Shown here one piece after another: positions 55,807 through 64,000 of a DNA stretch of 64,000 nt. The stretch covers positions 140,148-204,147 of the forward strand of contig JPHH03000056.1 of NCBI GenBank assembly GCA_000750105.3, written 5' to 3'. The first letter of the stretch is position 1; each line of letters starts with the position of its first letter. The translations under genes and the position numbers were made by a program. The notes under the pieces were generated by a model that saw only the letters and a list, made by a program, of their open reading frames with translations, was not told the origin of the DNA and ran no database searches. Source of the stretch: Tolypocladium sp. Sup5 PDA-1 (Eukaryota; Ascomycota; Sordariomycetes; Hypocreales; Ophiocordycipitaceae).

Positions 55807-56532
55807 CTAGGTTGTGCAAGTAGGCTGAGCGGTAAGCGCATTATCTATTAGCGTAACACCCCCATTTAGAGCACAGAAAGTCCCCTTATTGCTCGCCCCA
55901 CTACTAACCGCTATAGAAGTATAGGCTAGAATATTCCCCTGCAGCGCCGCCGCCGCACCCACCGTCGCCGAAGACCCTACAATGAAATAGACATTGCACG
56001 CCTGAGCACCATTAATCAATTTAACCTGGGAAGCCCCCATTGCACCAAAAGTAGTCGTGATTAAGAAGATGAATTGGCCATTAGTATTCGATGCGCCATT
56101 CAATGTGAGAATTCCAGTGAGCGTGACGGCGGATGTAGGGAACGTGTACGCGCCGGGAACCAGAGTCAGGCCTCCGAGATCAGGGACTGACAGAGCGATG
56201 GTGGGTGTCATAGCTCGGGCGTTGGTGTATGCGCTGAGACAGGCGGCCTCGGTGTCGCAGGCGGCGGTTCCGCTGGCGACTGTCACGCCCGTGCAAGGAG
56301 GGAAGCCGGTGATCGCTGTCCCGGGGCAGGTGCCGCAGTCTCCGGTGATTAATGTAGCGCCGGTGCTGGTGAGGGTTGTGGCTGCGATTGCGCCGTATGT
56401 TTTGGCGAGTCCCAGTACGATGGGTGGTCCGCGTTTCTCGACGGTGGGATGAGCGAGGCTGAGGTCGCTGAATTGTGCGGTGACAAGAGCGACGAGGGCG
56501 AGCCTGGAGGCGCTGAAGATAGTGAACTTCAT
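55807..56532 (-). CDS. Secreted ice-binding-like protein (DUF3494 family)
   Basis: Single exon, 241 aa, starting MKFTIFSASRLALVALV; the frame is open further upstream but this ATG gives a proper signal peptide. The mature domain fits the DUF3494 ice-binding beta-solenoid: IVLGLAKTYGAIAATTLTST, GDCGTCPGTAITGFPP, DLGGLTLVPGAYTFPTSAVT, LTGILTLNG, GQFIFLITTTFGAMGASQVK, NGAQACNVYFIVGSSATVG and LQGNILAYTSIAVSSGAS. Length and domain order match single-domain members. Cysteine pairs (GDCGTC, PPCTG, ACDTEAAC) are more numerous than in many relatives. Known members bind ice or aid freeze tolerance or adhesion; activity here is not proven. Such genes are patchily distributed in fungi, consistent with horizontal spread. 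It is the last intact gene before the transposon block. A TATATAA-like box lies near 56732-56738. Confidence 0.88.
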   Translation of the reverse strand: MKFTIFSASRLALVALVTAQFSDLSLAHPTVEKRGPPIVLGLAKTYGAIAATTLTSTGATLITGDCGTCPGTAITGFPPCTGVTVASGTAACDTEAACLSAYTNARAMTPTIALSVPDLGGLTLVPGAYTFPTSAVTLTGILTLNGASNTNGQFIFLITTTFGAMGASQVKLINGAQACNVYFIVGSSATVGAAAALQGNILAYTSIAVSSGASNKGTFCALNGGVTLIDNALTAQPTCTT

Positions 56533-57485
56533 GTTGATGGAAGTTTTCGAAGTGTGAATTCGGTTGAAAGGTTGAGTTGATCTGATTAAGTTAAGGCGTA
56601 GGTGAATAGAGGAAGAGCGAGAGAGTGAAGGAGTAGTGAGGGAAGTGGAGTGTGTCTGGATTGAAGGTAGTGAAGTAGAGGTGATGGATTTGTGAATGTT
56701 CATTAGAAATCTCATAGAGGGGATAGCCCATTATATACATAATGTGCCAGCAGCAACTATAACAGATTATCCTGAGACACGGCTGACGAAGCAGTGCCGT
56801 AAGTAAGTGCCGTTAGCAACGTCTCTGTCTGCCCTTCTCCGATAACGGCCATGGACAACCGCCTCCCTCGCAGAGAGCGTCGATGACCTCTAATATTGAG
56901 ATGACGACCCTCCCGAGACATAGATTGACTCAGGTCCTAAGGCAGAGCGTTTGCCGACATATGCATCGATCCGGGCCGGGGCCACCAGCAGGCCCTTCTG
57001 CAACCGCGGTCGAGTGAACCGCAAAGCCACTCTAGTGACGGTAGCTATGTTTCCCTAGATGCTATTACTGTGTCGTAGTAATCGAAGTCACTAGATCTTA
57101 GTATAGGGAATGGATCCGCGGTAGAGAGGAAGAGCTAACCGCGCGCTACGAATCTCGGAGTCGACGCGGATAAGGCAAAGTAGCTCGCCGAAGACGATAT
57201 TTACGACGTAACGCCGCGATTAAACATAGATAGCACTAGTAGAAGCTAGAGGCTAGCAGAGGTATCGCGGACTATATTAGGGGACACGGTTAGCGTATAT
57301 AATAAGCTAAAGGTAGCAACGCCCGCGAATAATAAGCTAGTAGCGGAATTAGATAATACGGTAGATAGATACTAATAAAGTAGACGATTAGAATTGCAAG
57401 AGGAGAAGATTCTATACTATCCCGAGGACGACGCGCCCTAGATAAGCGCTACGAGCTACCCTAGGTAATAGTAGAACCTATATAG
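56533..57485. other. Boundary into RIP-mutated repeat sequence
   Basis: From about 57050 the sequence changes abruptly: C is almost absent before A, TA steps dominate, and both strands are full of stops. A degenerate coding-like stretch (about 57100-57480) cannot be assigned. This marks the edge of the transposon block. Confidence 0.5.
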
Positions 57486-58041
57486 TGTGACGGTTTGGGT
57501 TCCTAAGGGATAAACCGGAGGTTTATATTAGTAGGTAGGTTAGGGCGTAGCCGTTAGATAGTCTTATTACGATAGTAATAGATCGGATATCCCGGATAGT
57601 AGATTATAACTAAGAATATTACGGTGAGTAATAATAAGTATTAAAAGCTAGCGAGGTATCTATGCTATAGTAAGGAAATTAGGGGGTCTTATATACTAGC
57701 GATAGATCGCTATAATCTATAGATTACTAATAATCTATAGATCGTTAATAATCTATCTTATAAATCGCACGATCTATCCTATAGATTGCACTAATCTACT
57801 ATTTATTAGCTTATCGTTCTAACTATTATTCTATATAGCTAGCCTATCCCGTAGCCCGTTAGCCTAGGTTATAATACGATATCCCCTCTCTTAATAGTCT
57901 TATCCCTAAGACCTAGCCTTATAACCCCTATAACTAATATATAAATACCCTATCTATGCCTATATTTATAAGTATAGTAACCTATTCTCGTAATTATTCT
58001 AAGATATTATACTAATATTATATTAGGTTATATTAAAAAAC
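57486..58041. repeat. LTR 1, Ty3/Gypsy family, RIP-mutated
   Basis: Begins TGTGACGGTTTGGGTTCC and shares its left 130 bp and much of the remainder with the two LTRs at 58336 and 62016. The right end is more diverged, so the boundary is approximate. It is followed by about 294 bp of AT-rich sequence that does not match the other elements' internal regions and probably belongs to an older insertion. Confidence 0.65.
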
Positions 58042-58335
58042 CGAAATCTTATAAATCCTTTAAACGTAATTATCTAGCTTCCCTTATCCTAGCTAAAGGT
58101 AGCGCTATAGATATACCTTATACTTTTTATTTTAAGCGGAAGTTAACTTATAATATAGTAAGGGGCTCTTCCCGCTACTATAAGTATATAAAACGGGGTT
58201 ATTTAAACTATAATAGTATTTTAGTGCGTTATCCTATTTATCTCGCTTTCTTACGCGTACCTTCCTTCTATTTTACTAATTCTCTTAGTAATATATTTAA
58301 TAGATTAATAAAGAAAGTTAGATACTAAGGAGGAG

Positions 58336-58915
58336 TGTGATGGTTTGGGTTCCTAAGGGATAAACCGGCAGGTTTATGTTAGCAGGTGAGGTTAGGGCGT
58401 AGCACTGGGCTGGTCTTATTACGATAGTAATAGATCGAATGTCCTAGATAGTAGATCGTAACTAAAGAGTGTTATTGAAAGCTAGCGAGGTATCTATGCT
58501 ATGGTAAGGAAATTGGGGGGGTCTATATACTAGGTGTTGTTCCTAGATTATTGCGAGCCCTTAATAATCTATTGCCTGGATTACTTAGATTATCGACCGA
58601 TCGTAGTGATCTAGCTTACCTAGATTACCTACCGATCCTAATAATCTAATGTCGCTATGCTACTATTAGCTCGTCGTTCCGACTATTATTCCGTATAGCC
58701 CGTAGTAGCATCTACATAGCCGGCCTATCCCGTGGCCCGTTAGCCTAGGTCGTAATACGATATCCCCTCTCCGAAGGTCTTGTCCTCGAGACCTGCTATT
58801 AGTACCCGTTATATAAATACTACGCCTACGCCCGCATTTATAGGTGCGGTAACCTATTCCTATAATTTCTCGGAATATCCTGCTAACGTTATGTTAGGTC
58901 GTGTTATAAAAAACA
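58336..58915. repeat. LTR 2 (low-coordinate LTR of element A)
   Basis: 580 bp with TG...CA ends: TGTGATGGTTTGGG at the left, TTATAAAAAACA at the right. It is the least mutated of the three LTRs. Purine-rich ACTAAGGAGGAG lies just left of it. Since pol of the adjoining element reads leftward, this is that element's 3' LTR. Confidence 0.75.
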
Positions 58916-61900
58916 CTAAAACTCGTTCCCTTAAAACTTCGTAGCGCGATGTTTTTCTAGAACTAATTCTATCGCGTCCTATGGAAATGAAGCCTTATTC
59001 TTTCTACGAGAGCGCAGGCTTATCTTGCCTAGTCTCGGAATCCGACTCCGATCGGTATTCTAAGTGCGTCTGTCTTAATTAATCTCGGTGCGACGTTCGT
59101 GGTCTTTCGCCCTCTTAACTCCGCTAGATCGCTTCTTAATATTCTAAATTCGAAACCGAGTTAGAAGCTACCGAGGAGGAACGGAGGCGTATAGACGTAA
59201 AGGTAGAGCGTCTCCGAAAATAAAAGAAAATATAGTTTAAAAAGATAATGCGTGCGGTATCGCGAGGCATCGATAACGTAGAGGAGTTAGAGCGGGTAGA
59301 GCGCGAGGAGGCCTTGCGCGAGGAGCGCCGTTAATAAGAGGACCGTCCTTCGTTTACTAGTTTATTATTGCTAGAGGATTTCCCTACCGAGTGGGATACC
59401 GTATACCCTAGGGTAGCGTTATCTCCTTCTTTATTTACTAATATAGGCTTTATTAGGGGTTCCTCTATTAGTACTAGCGTAATAATAGGCGGTAGTTCGT
59501 TAAGTATTTAATAGGTTCCTAGGTATTTTCTTCGTACCTATAGTTTTTCTATTTTATAAGCTATTATTATTCTTTATTATACATTCTCGAATCTAATATT
59601 TATTCGACTTCGTATTTATTATTATCTATAACTTCGATATAGTCCTATATTTCTACGTCTTATAGTGCTATCTCGAGTAGCGAAATATAAAAGATAGGGT
59701 ATATCTTTATTATTTTAGGTAGTGAAAGTTTATAGTTAGTTATCGAAATAACTTTCTTAATTAGAAATAGTCTAAGTTTCTTAAAATCTAATTTATCGCT
59801 TAGTTACTTTATTTTAATATTTCGTTAAAGTAGGTAGACTATATCTCCCTCCCGAAAGATTAGTCCCTTTAATCTTTTCTTATTAGCGTATATCGATATC
59901 CTTTATCTAATATATTCGAGTTCTTTCTTTATTTCTTCGTAAAGTTCCTTTAGTTTATCCGCTTAGAGTATAGCTCGTTCTGCCTATAGTCCTTGTCGTA
60001 TAACTCGATATACTTTAGGGTTATACCCGAAGTTAGCGTACGATAGTAAAACCTTCGTAGCTTCCGTAATTAAGCTATTATAAGCTAATTATGCTATTAG
60101 TAACTATTTAACCTAGTTATCCTATCCGTAGTTAATATAATAACGAAGGTACTATTTAAGTATTTAGTTTAACCGTTCGGTCTGCCTATCCGTCTAAGGG
60201 TAGTAGGCTATGCTAAGCTTATATTTCGTGCTAAGCTAAGCTATTAATACTTGCTAGAAGTTTATAGTAAATATAGTTCCTCTATTAGAGATAATCTCGT
60301 TTAGTAGTCTATAATTGCATACGATCGTCCTTAGGAATATATATGCGAGATCTTCTATATTACTTGCTTCCTTATATAGGATAAAATATCTATACTTAGT
60401 AAGTCGATCCGTGACTACGAAGATACTATCGTATTCTACCTTTATTATAGGTTCCTTTAATAATAATAGCTTCGTAATATAGTTAAAAGCGATCGAGTCC
60501 TATAGTTTAACTAGAACCGGTAGCGGTTTTAGTTCTCTGTAAGGTTTATATTATAAGGCTTTGCTTCGTGCGTAAAGGGCGCACTTGCTAATTACCTCTT
60601 TAATAGTTTCCTTTATTCCGGAAAAATCGAATTTTCGTTATATTCGCTCTATTATTTTCCTAATTCCCTAATATCTATATATCGGGTATTTATAGAACTC
60701 CCTAATAGTTTCTTCCCGCAATAGCGGTAGTAACTATATTTTATCGTTATATATAGGTATATCGGAATATTCTATATTATATCCGTTAGGTACTTCTTAG
60801 ATATATATAACGTGTTCTTCTATCTATTCCTTGATTTTCTAGAATATTAGGTCGTTATCTTATACCTTAAATACTATATTTAGTTATTTCTATTAGTAGT
60901 TGCCTATTTCCTTATTAAGCTCTAGGATTTGTCCCGCGTTAGGGGCTTCTCCTAAGCTATAATTAGGTCTTTTACTAAGAGCGTCTACTCGTCTGTTTTT
61001 AGATCCCTTGCGATAGATAATCTCGTAGTCGAATTCTAAGAGATATTCTACCTATCTAATCTATCGTCTACTAAGTTATTGAGTTATAGCGAAATATGCG
61101 ATATTCTTATAGTTAGTGTAAACCTTAACCTTATACTTGCTTCCTAGGAGATAGTATCTCTATTCCTTAAAGGCGTTAATAATAGCGAGGAATTCTTTAT
61201 CGTAGATAGGGTAGTTAAGTTCGGCGCCTAATAGTTTCTTAGAATAGAACGCTATTAGCCTTAGTTTCCTATTCTTATCTCGCTATCTAATTTATGCTCC
61301 TAACCCTCGGTTAGAGGCGTCTATTTCGAGTTTAACTTATAACTCTAGGTCGAAGATAGCAAGGACTAGTTCCGAAGTAATTAGATCTTTAATCTTCTAA
61401 AATACCTATTTAGTTTCTAGTTTCTATATAAAGGTTATTTCTTTCTTCGTTAGGTCGTAAAGCGGTATCGTATATATACTTATTCCCTTAATAAAGTATC
61501 GGTAGTAGTTAGCGAATCCGTTAAAACCCTAAACTTCCTTAACGTTAGTAAGCGTTAGCTACTCTTAGACTACCTTAATCTTATCTTATTATATTTATAT
61601 TTCTCCTAGGGCAATAGTATATCTAAGGAAGTCTATTTCTTATATATAGAACTTACTTTTTTCTAGTTTAACTAGTAACTTCGTATTCTAGAGTACTTAT
61701 AGTACCTTATAAATATATTCCTTATATTCCTTAAGATCTCTCGAGAAGATTAGGATATCGTCGAGGTATACTACTATAAATACGTTAAGATATTCGCATA
61801 GGATATTATTAATTATTCGCTAAAAGGTTACTAGTATATTAGTAAGCCCGAAGGGCATTATTAAGTACTTAAATAGTCTAAATTTCGTCTAGAAAGCTAT

Positions 61901-62015
61901 TATTTATTTATGTCCCTTTTTTATTCTAATAAGGTTATAGGCTCCTTTAAGGTTAAGCGCTGTAAACTACTTTATACTAGCTAACCTATCTTTTATCTCC
62001 GAGATAAGAGGTAGT
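58916..62015 (-). mobile_element. Element A: chromodomain Ty3/Gypsy retrotransposon, RIP-inactivated and interrupted
   Basis: Minus-strand remnants in pol order can be read despite many stops. Near 61600-62015 is the reverse transcriptase, with the catalytic VVYLDDILIFS at about 61750 and a MPFGLTN block. Near 61300 is RNase H (LEIDASNRGLGA). At about 60350-60600 is integrase-like sequence ending in VTDRLTKYRYF. Near 59530-59640 is a chromodomain (YEVE...ILDSRMYNKE, then a YLIKWK-like NYRYEENTWEP end). The upstream gag, protease and first part of RT are missing because LTR 3 of another copy sits in the RT at 62016. There are dozens of TAA/TAG codons at Gln and Trp positions. Transposition-incompetent. 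Confidence 0.85.
58987..59512 (+). pseudogene. Plus-strand accessory ORF of element A, antisense to pol, RIP-inactivated
   Basis: Starting at an ATG just inside LTR 2, one plus-strand frame runs about 525 bp interrupted only by TAA/TAG codons. It shows MKPYSFYESAGLSCLVSESD, a later Cys pair, then a charged coiled coil (FETELEATEEERRRIDVKVE; VEELERVEREEALREERR). It ends close to the chromodomain end of the leftward pol, so the two are convergent. The same frame can be followed in element B. Function unknown. Confidence 0.6.
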
Positions 62016-62628
62016 TATAATAGTTTAGGTTCTTAAGGGATAAACTAGAGGTTTATATTAGTAGGTAGGTTAGGGCGTAGCCGTTAAATAGTCTTATTAT
62101 AATAGTAATAGATCGGATATCCTAGATAGTAGATTATAACTAAAGGGTTTAAAGTAATATAAGTATATCTATATTAGAATAATATATTAAAAGCTAGCGA
62201 GGTATCTATGCTATAGTAAGGAAATTAAGGGGTCCTATATACTAGGTATTATTCCTAGATTATTAAGAGCCCTTAATAATCTATTACCTAGATTACTTAG
62301 ATTATTACCTAATTATAGTAATCTAGCTTACCTAGATTACTTACTAATCTTAATAATCTAATATCGCTATACTACTATTAGCCTATCGTTCTAACTATTA
62401 TTTTATATAGCCTATAGTAGCGCTTATATAGCCGGCCTATCCTATAGCTTATTAGCCTAGGTTATAATACGATATCCCCTCTCTAGAGGTCTTTATCCTC
62501 GAGACTTACTATTAGTACTTATTATATAAATACTACGCCTATGCCTATATTTATAGGTATAGTAACCTATTCCTATAATTTCTTAGAATATCTTACTAAC
62601 GCTATATTAGGTTATATTATAAAAAATA
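62016..62628. repeat. LTR 3 (low-coordinate LTR of element B), inserted in element A
   Basis: 613 bp aligned to LTR 2, with about 30 extra bases near 62140-62180. Its left end reads TATAATAGTTTAGG where LTR 2 has TGTGATGGTTTGGG, so every difference there is G-to-A. It lies inside the RT sequence of element A. Confidence 0.75.
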
Positions 62629-64000
62629 CTAAAACTTATTCCCTTAAAACTTTATAGCACGATATTCTTCTAGAATTAATTCTATCGCGTCTTATAGAAA
62701 TAAAGCCTTATTCTTTTTACGAGAGCGTAGGCTTATCCTACCTAGTCTTAGATTCCGATTCTAATTAATATTCTAAGTACGTCTATCTTAATTAATCTTA
62801 GTGCGATATTCATAGTCTTTCGCCCTCTTAACTCCGCTAGATCGCTTCTTAATATTCTAAATTCGAAACCGAGTTAGAAGCTACCGAGGAGGAACGGAGG
62901 CGTATAGATATAAAGGTAGAGCGTCTCTAAAAATAAAAGAAAATATAGTTCGAAAAGATAATATATATAGTATCGCGAGGTATCGATAATATAGAGGAGT
63001 TAGAGTAGGTAGAGCGCGAGGAGGCCTTATATAAGGAGCGCCGTTAATAAGAGGACTATCTTTTATCTACTAGTTCCTTATTATTAGAGGATTTCCTTAC
63101 TAAGTAAGATACTATATACCCTAGGGTAGCGTTATCTCCTTCCTTATTTACTAATATAGGTTTTATTAAGGGTTCTTCTATTAGTACTAGCGTAATAATA
63201 GGCAGTAGTTTATTAAGTATTTAATAAGTTCCTAGGTATTTTCTTCGTGCCTATAGTTTTTCTATTTTATAAGCTACTACTATTCTTTATTATATATTCT
63301 TAAATCTAATATCTATTTAACTTTATATTTATTATCGTCTATAACTTTAATATAGTCTTATATTTCTATATCTTATAATATTATCTTAAGTAGCGAAATA
63401 TAAAAGATAGGGTATATCTTTATTATTTTAGGTAATAAAAGTTTATAGTTAGTTATTAAAATAACTTTCTTAATTAGAAATAGTCTAAGTTTCTTAAAAT
63501 CTAATTTATCGCTTAGTTATTTTATCTTAATATTTTATTATAATAAGTAGATTATATCTCCCTCCCGAAAGATTAGTCCCTTTAATCTTTTCTTATTAAT
63601 ATATATTAATATCCTTTATCTAATATATTCGAGTTCTTTCTTTATTTCTTCGTAAAGTTCCTTTAGTTTATCTACTTAAAGTATAGCTTATTCTACCTAT
63701 AGTCCTTATTATATAATTTAATATACTTTAGGGTTATACCTAAAGTTAGTATACGATAGCGAAACCTTTATAGCTTCTATAATTAAGCTATTATAAGCTA
63801 ATTATACTATTAATAATTATTTAACCTAGTTATCTTATCTATAATTAATATAATAACGAAGGTATTATTTAAGTATTTAGTTTAATTATTTAATCTACTT
63901 ATCTATTTAAGGGTAGTAGGCTATGCTAAGCTTATATTTCGTACTAAGCTAAGCTATTAATACTTACTAGAAGTTTATAGTAAATATAGTTCCTTTATTA
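62629..64000 (-). mobile_element. Element B: second chromovirus copy, truncated by the window end
   Basis: Sequence right of LTR 3 repeats that right of LTR 2 (58916 to about 60285) with the same order: the plus-strand accessory frame (about 62699-63225), then chromodomain and the 3' part of integrase on the minus strand. Differences from element A are mostly further C-to-T and G-to-A changes, so B looks more heavily mutated. The rest of the element and its other LTR lie beyond the window. Confidence 0.8.

Overview
The window comes from the nuclear genome of a filamentous ascomycete (Pezizomycotina). Short GT-AG introns of about 43-122 nt with CTAAC/CTGAC branch sites, Zn(II)2Cys6 regulators, subtilases, an NRPS, a P450 and a class V GPCR all fit Sordariomycetes, probably Hypocreales. 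That placement is inference. Depletion of CpA/TpG, excess TpA and stop codons explained by C-to-T or G-to-A changes point to repeat-induced point mutation (RIP).

Layout. 1-22.3 kb is GC-rich housekeeping and regulatory sequence: a Cys-rich single-pass membrane protein (-), two Zn2Cys6 regulators (+), chorismate synthase ARO2 (-), a divergent mitochondrial lipoate ligase (+) and a secreted subtilase (+). 22.3-35.4 kb is an eroded accessory zone: a degenerate Ras-like GTPase, a mosaic subtilase broken by a stop and a frameshift, scattered duplicated fragments of a GPI-anchored protein gene, a small Cys-rich secreted protein and a PPPY-containing orphan. 35.9-42.3 kb is a compact candidate biosynthetic locus: an A-T-C NRPS (-) divergent from a P450 (+) across a 1.3-kb promoter region. 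43.3-56.5 kb holds a cAMP-receptor-like GPCR, a DUF3632-like protein, a secreted guanyl-specific RNase, a fructosyl-amino-acid-oxidase pseudogene with RIP-type stops, an NmrA-like reductase, a C2H2 regulator, a repeat-rich ORF and an ice-binding-like (DUF3494) secreted protein. 57.0-64.0 kb is a nested stack of RIP-mutated chromodomain Ty3/Gypsy elements.

Functionally the window combines a conserved core (aromatic amino-acid and lipoate metabolism), secreted effectors or enzymes (subtilases, RNase, small Cys-rich protein, ice-binding-like protein) and sensing or regulation (GPCR, three transcription factors). The gene-poor right half looks like the fast-evolving side of a two-compartment genome. 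Exon boundaries below were placed by reading splice sites and keeping frame and family motifs. None was tested against transcripts.
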